Virus record (IMG/VR): IMGVR_UViG_3300045118_000413
Coordinates: 1-39,692 of that record
Reading direction: 5' to 3' (one strand)
DNA: 39,692 bases
From: a virus
This document shows positions 1 to 5,170 of the stretch, piece by piece (the first letter of the stretch is position 1; every line of letters begins with the position of its first letter). The notes under the pieces were generated by a model. That model had not been told where the DNA came from. It made no database searches and worked only from the letters and a program-made list of their open reading frames with translations. The position numbers were made by a program, and so were the translations under genes.

Positions 1-144
1 GACCAGGACAGGCTACAGGACCAGGACAGGCTACAGGACCAGGACAGGCTACAGGACCAGGACAGGCTACAGGACCAGGACAGGCTACAGGACCAGGACA
101 GGCTACAGGACCAGGACAGGCTACAGGACCAGGACAGGCTACAG
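1..144. repeat. 18-bp tandem repeat array, 8 perfect copies
   Basis: Eight identical head-to-tail copies of GACCAGGACAGGCTACAG start at the first base, followed by a partial unit to about 152. The unit is 61% GC, far above the AT-rich surroundings. It is a multiple of three and open in all three forward frames (one reads Pro-Gly-Gln-Ala-Thr-Gly over and over), so it could be the tail of a repetitive protein cut by the window edge. That frame, however, runs through the hairpin at 167-209 and stops at 228-230. The array may continue to the left. Function unknown. Confidence 0.95.
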
Positions 145-166
145 GCTACAGGACTATAGGCAATAA

Positions 167-209
167 AAAACCCTTGCCTAATCGGTATATACTATCAGAC
201 AAGGGTTTT
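167..209 (-). terminator. Terminator hairpin of the leftward operon
   Basis: AAAACCCTTG (167-176) and CAAGGGTTTT (200-209) form a perfect 10-bp stem with a 23-base loop. Read leftward, the stem runs into TTTTTT and then ATTG, a proper U-tract, so it terminates the leftward operon that ends at 216. Rightward it could work weakly. Confidence 0.7.
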
Positions 210-215
210 AAGGGT

Positions 216-380
216 TTAGCTATTGATTAGTTGCTTTTCCTTGATTAGGTTTTCTTGGAGCCAAAGGAAGAAGGATATGTCTTGTTTGCTTACAGCAATT
301 ACCCTCTCAATCCCCTTTATCCGTTTTTCCAGGTCCGCTTTGACCTTGATTAATTTGGACTCTAAACTTTTGTTTGACAT
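216..380 (-). CDS. Small hypothetical protein, last gene of the leftward operon
   Basis: A 54-residue charged, helix-prone protein (begins MSNKSLESKLIKVK, ends EKQLINS) with a heptad-like Leu/Ile/Val pattern over residues 6-30 that suggests a short coiled coil. No family recognised. The ATG at 380 follows a purine-rich GGAGGGGAGGGAAG ribosome site on the minus strand. The gene lies 20 bases downstream of the 142-residue gene and just before the terminator at 167-209, so it closes a three-gene operon. The overlapping rightward frame here has no ribosome site. Confidence 0.6.
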   Translation of the reverse strand: MSNKSLESKLIKVKADLEKRIKGIERVIAVSKQDISFFLWLQENLIKEKQLINS

Positions 381-400
381 GGTATCTTCCCTCCCCTCCC

Positions 401-829
401 CTATACAAGCTTTTTGAGAGAGAAGATCTTATTAACCTCAATAACCATATACCCTACCCATTTCTCCGGCCAATAAGGAGCGTATTTACTCCCTTTGAAA
501 CTCTGGTTTTTAAGATCGCTTAATTCTGTTTTTGTGGTACTCGGTTTAATGGGGTATACCGAAGACACCAAGGAAGCAAGGTCGTTGCGGGTATATTCTC
601 CCTTCGCAATTTTATCAAAAAGATATCCGATCCTCTCTTTTTTGGTGTCCCCCACGACCTTTGGTGGAGCATATTCCTGGGACACCCGTTTTTCCTTAAC
701 CCTTGTTTCGTGATCTATGTTTTTCATCTCCCACACGGGGACCACCTGCACAGGTTTTTCCCCTTGGATAAGTTGGATAATTTCTTTTTGGGTATAGTCC
801 ATTTTAATAACCTCTGTTTTCTTCATCAT
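401..829 (-). CDS. Putative regulator sharing a C-terminal domain with two other proteins here
   Basis: 142 residues from the ATG at 829, chosen because AAGGAAGGAAAAGACC precedes it; the frame opens 33 codons further upstream without a comparable site. The last ~65 residues (RIGYLFDKIAKGEYTR ... DLKN ... YAP) match in pattern the C-termini of the proteins at 5894-6400 and 19528-20187: a helix, G-x-YTR, a second helix, P-x-T, then D-x-KN. The family is not named; the layout resembles a small winged-helix or HTH-like domain, so a DNA-binding role is an inference. It is the middle gene of the leftward operon facing the palindrome-rich control region, which fits a regulator. The N-terminal ~70 residues are unlike the other two proteins. 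Confidence 0.75.
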   Translation of the reverse strand: MMKKTEVIKMDYTQKEIIQLIQGEKPVQVVPVWEMKNIDHETRVKEKRVSQEYAPPKVVGDTKKERIGYLFDKIAKGEYTRNDLASLVSSVYPIKPSTTKTELSDLKNQSFKGSKYAPYWPEKWVGYMVIEVNKIFSLKKLV

Positions 830-928
830 GGTCTTTTCCTTCCTTTTTGATGGTATATACCAATTATCAAGGGTTGGAGCCCTAATCCCTTTCCGGTATG
901 GGATTAACCTAACATGGGTTAAAATCAA

Positions 929-1060
929 TTATCGAAAGCAAGCAAGGATTTTGCTTCTAATGATAGATGGTAAAGTATCAACTATCAGATAAGCTGTATG
1001 TGGGGAAATTCCAATTTTCTTAATATATACCGAGACTCTCACGCAATAGTACATTTCCAT
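929..1060 (-). CDS. Small hypothetical protein, first gene of the leftward operon
   Basis: 43 residues (begins MEMYYCVRVSVYIKKIG), basic, with short hydrophobic segments; family not recognised. Support comes from a consensus AAGGAG (1069-1074 on the complement) 8 bases before the ATG and from the promoter-like boxes at 1102-1131 just upstream. The length is too short for frame statistics, so the call rests on the initiation signals and operon position. Confidence 0.55.
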   Translation of the reverse strand: MEMYYCVRVSVYIKKIGISPHTAYLIVDTLPSIIRSKILACFR

Positions 1061-1101
1061 TTTTTATACTCCTTAATTTTGAGTTTTGAGTTTTTAGTTT
1101 C

Positions 1102-1131
1102 AACATATATTCTTTTCATAGACTTTGTCAA
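1102..1131 (-). promoter_or_regulatory. Leftward sigma70-type promoter
   Basis: On the minus strand TTGACA (1131-1126) is followed 18 bases later by TATGTT (1107-1102), or 16 bases later by TATATG. Transcription would start about 30 bases upstream of the first leftward gene and read through 929-1060, 401-829 and 216-380 to the terminator. Confidence 0.55.
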
Positions 1132-1401
1132 GCTTTTTTTTATCATTTATATATTTTTTTTACTTCATTAGTCTATCTATGCCTTAACTTGTTTTTATCA
1201 TTAGTATTTTAATCATTATTCCATATTTACAATATGAGACATTATCTTTTTTTGTTAGGGTTATAATCAAGGGTATATACAATCTATTGATTTTATTATA
1301 TCAGGTTTTTCCCCTTGACTTTCTTATATCCGTTTTATTTGCTTTATCTATACTTGGTATAGAACTTGCATATAGCAATTTTAGGGCCAATTTTTTCTTA
1401 C

Positions 1402-1468
1402 TACAATTTTGTAATTTGGCATATAGATTGCATAGCAGTTTTATAGCCTTTGACTATACAATTTTGTA
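1402..1468. repeat. 67-bp direct repeat, copy 1
   Basis: Starts and ends with the 12-base inverted repeat TACAATTTTGTA (arms TACAA/TTGTA) and is repeated as a unit at 1491-1557. Inside is TTTGGCATATAGATTGC followed by TAGCAGTTTTATAGCC. Confidence 0.85.
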
Positions 1469-1469
1469 G

Positions 1470-1486
1470 TGTGAACTTAGTTCACA
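1470..1486. promoter_or_regulatory. Palindrome between the 67-bp repeats
   Basis: TGTGAAC-TTA-GTTCACA, perfect 7-bp arms. A near copy with 9-bp arms (one mismatch) lies at 1576-1596. The spacing and symmetry suit binding of a dimeric protein. Confidence 0.5.
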
Positions 1487-1490
1487 GTTT

Positions 1491-1557
1491 TACAATTTTG
1501 TAATTTGGCATATAGATTGCATAGCAGTTTTATAGCCTTTGACTATACAATTTTGTA
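1491..1557. repeat. 67-bp direct repeat, copy 2
   Basis: Copy of 1402-1468, bounded by the same TACAATTTTGTA motif. A fifth isolated copy of that motif lies at 1562-1573. Confidence 0.85.
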
Positions 1558-1575
1558 ATCTTACAATTTTGTAAT

Positions 1576-1596
1576 ACTGTGAACTTAGTTTACAGT
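1576..1596. promoter_or_regulatory. Second copy of the ACTGTGAAC palindrome
   Basis: ACTGTGAAC-TTA-GTTTACAGT; the arms differ from a perfect palindrome by one base. Related to the site at 1470-1486, the two being about 105 bases apart, close to the spacing of the 67-bp repeats. Confidence 0.45.
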
Positions 1597-1629
1597 ATGC
1601 AAAGTATATACCAAATTTTGATTTTAAGC

Positions 1630-1658
1630 TTGACTTTTTTCTGTCTTTATGCTATACT
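1630..1658 (+). promoter_or_regulatory. Rightward sigma70-type promoter with extended -10
   Basis: TTGACT (1630-1635), 17-base spacer, TATACT (1653-1658) preceded by TGC. The start point would be near 1665, immediately before the iterons, giving a leader of about 250 bases before the gene at 1914. Alternatively it could make a primer RNA for an origin. Confidence 0.6.
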
Positions 1659-1687
1659 ACTGCTATTCTTTTGATAGCAGTTGACTT

Positions 1688-1782
1688 GTAAACAATCTTT
1701 ACTGTCATTTATTTGACTGTAAACATTTTTTACACGTGTAAACATTTTTTACATTGCTCTTTGACTTGTAAATATTTTTTAC
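1688..1782. repeat. Four 15-bp iterons GTAAACATTTTTTAC
   Basis: Copies at 1688-1702 (GTAAACAATCTTTAC), 1719-1733 and 1738-1752 (both GTAAACATTTTTTAC) and 1768-1782 (GTAAATATTTTTTAC). The outer GTAAA/TTTAC arms are inverted repeats. Two copies are preceded by TTGACTT. Candidate binding sites for a replication initiator or repressor. Confidence 0.75.
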
Positions 1783-1793
1783 TGTCAATTTTT

Positions 1794-1819
1794 TGACATG
1801 TCATTTTTTTGACATGTCA
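1794..1819. promoter_or_regulatory. Two tandem TGACATGTCA operator-like palindromes
   Basis: Perfect 10-bp palindromes at 1794-1803 and 1810-1819, centre to centre 16 bases, each preceded by a T-run. They sit immediately upstream of the TTGACA at 1825-1830, where a bound protein could control the promoter for the gene at 1914. Confidence 0.6.
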
Positions 1820-1824
1820 AGATT

Positions 1825-1852
1825 TTGACAGTTTGAGAGACTTTTCTACAAA
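1825..1852 (+). promoter_or_regulatory. Possible promoter for the first rightward gene
   Basis: TTGACA (1825-1830) followed after 16 bases by the weak -10 TACAAA (1847-1852). The consensus -35 with a poor -10 and flanking operator palindromes suggests a regulated promoter. Confidence 0.4.
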
Positions 1853-1913
1853 AAGTGATTTTTAACAATTTTGCGGGAGATTTCTTCCAAAACCCAAAGA
1901 AAGGAGCGTTCTT

Positions 1914-2141
1914 ATGAAAGTTAAAACTGTGGCAGGATGGAGTAGAGAGCTTGACTCCATCTTCAAAGATGATGATGGCAAGATGTTTAGACTCCATCAT
2001 TCATCTGTTGATGGGTTTGTCAACGAGCAGTCCGTGGTACTCGAATCTGCTCTTGGCACTTGTGAGAAAGCAATCTTTTATCCCTGCACTTTCGAAAAAG
2101 CTTATGAGATCAATGGCACTGACTTTTACCAAATAAAATGA
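1914..2141 (+). CDS. Hypothetical 75-residue protein
   Basis: First rightward gene, ATG preceded by AAAGGAGCGTTCTT. The protein is small and acidic, soluble in appearance, with no transmembrane segment or recognised motif; it holds a DDD stretch at residues 19-21 and two Cys. The stop overlaps a potential ATG (ATGA at 2138), and the next gene starts 15 bases later with a near-identical AAAGGAGCGTTTCAC ribosome site, so the pair is probably co-translated. Confidence 0.7.
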   Translation: MKVKTVAGWSRELDSIFKDDDGKMFRLHHSSVDGFVNEQSVVLESALGTCEKAIFYPCTFEKAYEINGTDFYQIK

Positions 2142-2155
2142 AAGGAGCGTTTCAC

Positions 2156-2506
2156 ATGTTTTTCAACATTTCCAATCATCCAACTTCTCAGTGGGGCAAA
2201 AAGCAACTGGAAGAAGCTCAGAAGTTTGGGGAAGTGGTAGATGTACCTTTCCCAAACGTTGATCCCCACATTAACGATGTAGAAATGGAGAATCTGGCGA
2301 AGACATTCTGCCAATCTAATCCAGAAATCATAAATGCGTCTGCCGAAGATGTGTTTCACGTGATGGGAGAGACTGGCTTTATCTTCGCTTTAGTAGTTCT
2401 CTTGGGAAGGCAAAGATGTGTCCATTCCACTACACAACGAAAATCTTTAGAGAAAGATGGCGTAAAGACTTCCATCTTTGAGTTTGTCCAGTTTAGAAGA
2501 TTCTAA
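2156..2506 (+). CDS. Hypothetical protein, possibly a Rossmann-like ring-nuclease-type fold
   Basis: 116 residues from the ATG at 2156, chosen for AAAGGAGCGTTTCAC in front; an ATG at 2138 in the same frame lacks a site. Visible segments: N-terminal strand with FNISNHPTSQW, a mid-protein FPNVDPH, then HVMGETGFIFALVVLL followed by CVHSTTQRK, and a final strand ending FVQFRRF. A strand - NHP - W start, a glycine-rich GE loop leading into a helix, and a T-x-R near the end recall small CRISPR-associated CARF/ring-nuclease families (Csx16-type). That comparison is from memory of family layout only. If true, it would degrade cyclic oligoadenylate and blunt type III CRISPR; the safe call is conserved hypothetical. 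Confidence 0.7.
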   Translation: MFFNISNHPTSQWGKKQLEEAQKFGEVVDVPFPNVDPHINDVEMENLAKTFCQSNPEIINASAEDVFHVMGETGFIFALVVLLGRQRCVHSTTQRKSLEKDGVKTSIFEFVQFRRF

Positions 2507-2542
2507 AAACCGAAAAAATAATTTCTGGAACATAATTTTCTA

Positions 2543-2571
2543 TTGACATTATCTATATAATGTGATATAAT
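2543..2571 (+). promoter_or_regulatory. Sigma70-type promoter, extended -10
   Basis: TTGACA (2543-2548), 17-base spacer, TATAAT (2566-2571) preceded by TGA. Same TTGACATTATCTAT start as the promoters at 4538 and 5826. Drives the gene cluster from 2619 on. Confidence 0.85.
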
Positions 2572-2618
2572 ACTACTATGAAAATCGAAAAATTCCAAAA
2601 AAAGAAAGTGAGATCACG

Positions 2619-2873
2619 ATGTTTTACTTCCAAGCAGAAATTAGTTCCAAGCGTTTATTCAGATACAACAAGCCAAATCATCAAAGAAACTTAATCCCAC
2701 CACCAAATTTCAAGTCTAAAGAAAAACCAAGAATGTCTAAATTCCATTACATAAAAGATGCACCATTCAATGAGAGCAAATGGGATGATGAGTTGATCTC
2801 AATGCTCCAAAAATACTGCAACTATAATCCCATTCAAGCTGTTATGCTCGTAAAGTATGGGGCAAAGAAATGA
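2619..2873 (+). CDS. Hypothetical 84-residue protein
   Basis: Basic N-terminal half with a proline stretch (LIPPPNFKSK), then an acidic WDDELISMLQKY helix and a hydrophobic C-terminal helix. The ribosome site before the ATG at 2619 is weak (AAAGAAAGTGAG). An internal Met at residue 39 (MSKFHYIK) is an alternative start without a better site. First gene after the 2543 promoter. Family not recognised. Confidence 0.55.
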   Translation: MFYFQAEISSKRLFRYNKPNHQRNLIPPPNFKSKEKPRMSKFHYIKDAPFNESKWDDELISMLQKYCNYNPIQAVMLVKYGAKK

Positions 2874-2905
2874 TATGCAGATCAATAACAGAAAGGAACT
2901 AAACT

Positions 2906-3232
2906 ATGGGAACAAGATTTAAAGCAGAATCATACATTGGCAAAGATTACGGATTCGGGTACTTTAAAGGCGTACAAATCGTGGCGTTTGATGAAGTAAC
3001 AGGAAAAAGGAAATACTATTTTGACTTTGGACCAAATCTCATTTTCACAGAAGATGGTGATTTTATAGAACATCCCACAAGACCAAGAAGAAAAACACCA
3101 TGCTTGAAACTATGGAGTTCTTTCTATCATTACAAGACAGGATTCAATAAGAAGGATCGGGAAACGTTCGAGAGAATGATGGAGAGTGCTAAAATTCGGG
3201 AAATCATGATGAATAATGGAGGAGAACTATGA
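2906..3232 (+). CDS. Hypothetical 108-residue protein
   Basis: Start ATG follows AGAAAGGAACTAAACT. The first ~55 residues alternate Gly/aromatic/charged residues in a beta-strand pattern (GFGYFKGVQIVAFDE), then a basic RPRRK patch and a C-terminal helix with FERMMESAK. No family recognised. Ends in ATGA overlapping the next start at 3229, so it is translationally coupled to the 61-residue gene. Confidence 0.7.
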   Translation: MGTRFKAESYIGKDYGFGYFKGVQIVAFDEVTGKRKYYFDFGPNLIFTEDGDFIEHPTRPRRKTPCLKLWSSFYHYKTGFNKKDRETFERMMESAKIREIMMNNGGEL

Positions 3233-3414
3233 TTCCAAATTTAGAAGATAAGATCAAAGAGAAGTTCCCGCAAGAGTACAAGAAGTGGGATGAGTGGAAT
3301 TACAAAATTTATTCGCCTTTATCTTTTGATGATTGGGCACAGGTAGAAGTCCACTTAATCAATAAGAATGGAATAAGGCAGAAACTAATCTTTCCATTAG
3401 GAGGAAAAGTATGA
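3229..3414 (+). CDS. Hypothetical 61-residue protein
   Basis: Starts within ATGA of the previous gene and ends within ATGA of the next (3411). Ribosome site GGAGGAGAACT lies inside the upstream gene. Rich in Lys and Trp (KKWDEWNYK, FDDWAQVEVHL). No recognised domain. Its last codons carry the 28-bp repeat that also serves as ribosome site for the next gene. Confidence 0.65.
   Translation: MIPNLEDKIKEKFPQEYKKWDEWNYKIYSPLSFDDWAQVEVHLINKNGIRQKLIFPLGGKV
3387..3414 (+). repeat. 28-bp direct repeat with ribosome site, copy 1
   Basis: Contains TTTCCATTAGGAGGAAAAGT and the start ATGA of the gene at 3411. An identical 28-base block occurs at 3683-3710 before the gene at 3707. Confidence 0.9.
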
Positions 3415-3680
3415 AACCAAACTTTAAGCATGCCTGCACCAGATGTATTCTCCACTCAAAGTTAGGGAGAATGGCGGACATTTATACTTGTGAATGTGGA
3501 GATAGTATAACGGTTTTATTTAGAACTGGAAACAAGGATTACAAATACTCATCTTTCGCCTATAACAAGGAAGAGTTGGAAAAAGATCTTTATTTTCACA
3601 AAATAGGAGTAAGAGATAGAGCAGTGCTTAAATTCTTGGGATCATCTTCTGTTTGGAATCTGTTAAAACTTAACAGATAG
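3411..3680 (+). CDS. Zinc-motif hypothetical protein
   Basis: 89 residues with Cys at 9 and 12 (CTRC) and at 27 and 29 (CEC), a possible zinc-binding knuckle with nearby His, followed by a basic region (FRTGNKDYKYSSF) and a C-terminal helix. Consensus AGGAGGAAAAGT ribosome site, part of the duplicated 28-bp block. One of many small Cys-rich proteins in this part of the window. Function unknown. Confidence 0.7.
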   Translation: MKPNFKHACTRCILHSKLGRMADIYTCECGDSITVLFRTGNKDYKYSSFAYNKEELEKDLYFHKIGVRDRAVLKFLGSSSVWNLLKLNR

Positions 3681-3682
3681 AG

Positions 3683-3710
3683 AATCTTTCCATTAGGAGG
3701 AAAAGTATGA
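3683..3710 (+). repeat. 28-bp direct repeat with ribosome site, copy 2
   Basis: Exact copy of 3387-3414, supplying the ribosome site and start codon of the gene at 3707. The coding sequences on either side are not obviously related. Confidence 0.9.
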
Positions 3711-3931
3711 TAAAAATAATTCAGGAGAAAAAGACAGAAAATCCGACTATCTGGAGACTGTACGAAACTACTTGGGACAGGTCAAAAGCTTTGAAATTCT
3801 ATCTGAGGAAAGGCTACAAGTATTTTGTAACTTGGAAAGATGTAAACGGATGGGGTTTAGAATGTGTTTGGAGAGCAGCTTGGCAAGATGATGATTCTTA
3901 CTCTTATATCGACCAAAGGAGGAAGATATGA
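3707..3931 (+). CDS. Hypothetical 74-residue protein
   Basis: Small Trp- and Tyr-rich protein (six Trp) with LRKGYKYFVTWKDVNGWGLE in the middle, predicted beta-rich. No family recognised. The start is fixed by the duplicated AGGAGGAAAAGT site; the stop overlaps the next start (ATGA at 3928). Confidence 0.7.
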   Translation: MIKIIQEKKTENPTIWRLYETTWDRSKALKFYLRKGYKYFVTWKDVNGWGLECVWRAAWQDDDSYSYIDQRRKI

Positions 3932-4143
3932 AAACTTGTTTTAAATGTAACCAAAAAATTGATTATGTGAATGAATTCGATCAAGGGTGGAAACACTTCA
4001 GAATGTATGTAGGAGAAGATGGGGAAATCCAATATGATGAAGTGGATTTCTCAGTAGAAGGGAATATAGAAATCGCATGTCCAAAATGTCATCAGACCCT
4101 TTTTACCAATGAAGAAGAAGCACAGAAGTGGTTGCTAAGTTAG
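3928..4143 (+). CDS. Zinc-ribbon protein
   Basis: 71 residues with two CxxC pairs, CFKC (4-7) and CPKC (about 51-54), separated by an acidic beta-rich stretch: a classic small zinc ribbon, probably binding nucleic acid or protein. Ribosome site AAAGGAGGAAGAT. The stop codon TAG lies inside the 24-bp hairpin stem at 4140-4196. Confidence 0.75.
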   Translation: MKTCFKCNQKIDYVNEFDQGWKHFRMYVGEDGEIQYDEVDFSVEGNIEIACPKCHQTLFTNEEEAQKWLLS

Positions 4144-4196
4144 TCTTTTAACTTGGAGCAGAAACTTATAGCTTCTGCTCCAAGTTAAAAGACTAA
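4140..4196 (+). other. 24-bp perfect hairpin without U-tract
   Basis: Arms 4140-4163 and 4173-4196 are perfectly complementary over 24 bp, with a 9-base loop (ACTTATAGC). The stem begins at the upstream gene's stop codon and ends 6 bases before the AAAGGAG of the gene at 4216. No T-run follows, so it does not look like an intrinsic terminator; an RNase III processing site or mRNA-stability element is more likely. Confidence 0.85.
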
Positions 4197-4215
4197 AAGA
4201 AAGGAGTAAGGAACA

Positions 4216-4509
4216 ATGGCCGACATTATTATAAAAACAGATCGCAAGTGGAAGAACTTCAAGTATGGGTATGAATTGCCCAAAAAGTGGAGGAAAGAAT
4301 TTGACTGGATGAATGATGAAGAGTATGAGGTAGGATGTTTCCTAATTTATAGAAACTGGGCTTATTCCCTATTAGATTTTTTACGGGTTGAACATAACTC
4401 CGATTTAAAAGGGTGGCATGGTTATTCTTCGGATACTTATTTTTCTGGAGTAGTTATCAGACTGTCCGAGGATGGAGAACAGTACATGATAGGAACTTAT
4501 TTCTCCTAA
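4216..4509 (+). CDS. Hypothetical 97-residue protein
   Basis: ATG after AAAGGAGTAAGGAACA. Mixed alpha/beta protein with WRKEFDWMNDEEYE near residue 30, an aromatic-rich core (IYRNWAYSLLDFLRV) and Gly/Ser-rich C-terminal strands. No known domain. It follows the 24-bp hairpin and precedes the 4538 promoter, so it is the last gene of its transcription unit. Confidence 0.7.
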   Translation: MADIIIKTDRKWKNFKYGYELPKKWRKEFDWMNDEEYEVGCFLIYRNWAYSLLDFLRVEHNSDLKGWHGYSSDTYFSGVVIRLSEDGEQYMIGTYFS

Positions 4510-4530
4510 ACTATTTTTATGGAATGAAGT

Positions 4531-4585
4531 TTTTCTCTTGACATTATCTATCGGTTGTGATATAATGTTTTTATAAAATCAAAAA
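4531..4585 (+). repeat. 55-bp duplicated promoter block, copy 1
   Basis: Identical to 5819-5873. Covers the whole promoter, start point and early leader. The flanking bases differ, which marks a precise block duplication. Confidence 0.95.
4538..4566 (+). promoter_or_regulatory. Sigma70-type promoter, extended -10
   Basis: TTGACA (4538-4543), 17-base spacer, TATAAT (4561-4566) preceded by TGA. Perfect -35 and -10 hexamers; drives the cluster from 4597. Confidence 0.9.
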
Positions 4586-4596
4586 AGGAGGAGAAG

Positions 4597-4806
4597 ATGC
4601 TTAAACTTTGTCCTAAATGCTTAGATGTGGTAATGGATGAAGATGAGTATCAATGCCCATTTTGTCAACGAAAAAGAAAAGCCCATTTACTATTATTAAT
4701 AAGGAGGAAAAGGAATGAAAGACTTAACTTTCAGATGGATATGTTGGCCGATCATTTGGATTTCCCTCTTTGCTTTTTGGGGGATTGTGATCGAATTAGC
4801 TTATAG
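4597..4806 (+). CDS. Zinc-ribbon protein overlapping a membrane-peptide gene
   Basis: 69 residues with CPKC (5-8) and CPFC (20-23), a compact zinc knuckle. The last ~30 residues overlap, in another frame, the well-signalled gene at 4715, so the C-terminal part may simply be run-on. ATG preceded by AAAAAGGAGGAGAAG. First gene after the 4538 promoter. Function unknown. Confidence 0.6.
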   Translation: MLKLCPKCLDVVMDEDEYQCPFCQRKRKAHLLLLIRRKRNERLNFQMDMLADHLDFPLCFLGDCDRISL

Positions 4807-4819
4807 AGCTATTCCATAG
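4715..4819 (+). CDS. Small membrane peptide
   Basis: 34 residues with one hydrophobic segment (about residues 8-28, WICWPIIWISLFAFWGIVIE), so a predicted single-pass membrane protein. Start supported by AAGGAGGAAAAGGA. It overlaps out of frame with the end of the zinc-ribbon gene at 4597; the strong ribosome site and clean hydrophobic profile suggest it is real. Role unknown. Confidence 0.6.
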   Translation: MKDLTFRWICWPIIWISLFAFWGIVIELAYRAIP

Positions 4820-4916
4820 GAGGATTAGGATTAAAAATAGCGATAACGGGAAATTTCGGAAAAAGGCAAGACATTAAGGAATATCTTTATGATATTCTAC
4901 AATAAGGAGAATAGTA

Positions 4917-5156
4917 ATGCCTATGCTTTTTAGAGAAGGAAAACCAGGCAAAAAAATAAAAAATTTGGGATGGTTATTAAGACACACAGAGGAAGTGATC
5001 AAAATTCATATTTCCCAAAGATCATATGGAAGAGGGGCTATGGTTGTTTATCTAGAAAACGGGACTTTTATGGTAGATTGGGAAAGTTATGAATTGTTAA
5101 AAATTTGGTTAAGGAGACCTTCAATGAAAGGAATTCCCATTCATGAAGTAACATAA
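4917..5156 (+). CDS. Hypothetical 79-residue protein
   Basis: ATG after AATAAGGAGAATAGTA. Basic N-terminus (REGKPGKKIKNLGWLL), then alternating strands (AMVVYLENGTFMVDW) and a C-terminal LLKIWLRRPS. Its pattern of a beta-hairpin ending in a helix resembles the next gene's layout, so the two may be distant relatives, but this is weak. No known family. Confidence 0.65.
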   Translation: MPMLFREGKPGKKIKNLGWLLRHTEEVIKIHISQRSYGRGAMVVYLENGTFMVDWESYELLKIWLRRPSMKGIPIHEVT

Positions 5157-5170
5157 AGAAAGGAGAAAAA

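Larger units (their letters stand above)
1132..1913. other. Intergenic control region; candidate replication origin
   Basis: About 780 bases with no convincing gene between the leftward and rightward operons. It is extremely AT-rich and holds a 67-bp direct repeat, many short palindromes, four 15-bp iterons, two operator-like palindromes and at least two rightward promoter candidates, each listed separately. Iterons next to AT-rich DNA at a divergence point are typical of phage origins and early control regions; which of the two this is cannot be decided from sequence. Confidence 0.6.

Noticed and set aside
1-152. CRISPR array
   Set aside because: The 18-bp units abut with no spacers and no Cas genes are nearby; it is a simple tandem repeat.
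3-230. Coding end of a collagen-like protein reading Pro-Gly-Gln-Ala-Thr-Gly
   Set aside because: The frame is open, but no start is visible and it runs through the terminator hairpin at 167-209; unsupported without the sequence to the left.
1287-1469. 60-residue open frame in the control region
   Set aside because: No ribosome site, and it crosses the 67-bp repeat; composition is that of AT-rich non-coding DNA.
2578-2694. Leaderless 38-codon frame just after the 2543 promoter
   Set aside because: It overlaps the better-supported gene at 2619, has low-complexity basic composition and no family signal.
4826-4906. Small gene with KIAITGNFGKRQDIKEYL, BRCT-like in look
   Set aside because: There is no ATG, GTG or TTG start with a suitable ribosome site in this frame; possibly a decayed fragment, not a supportable gene.
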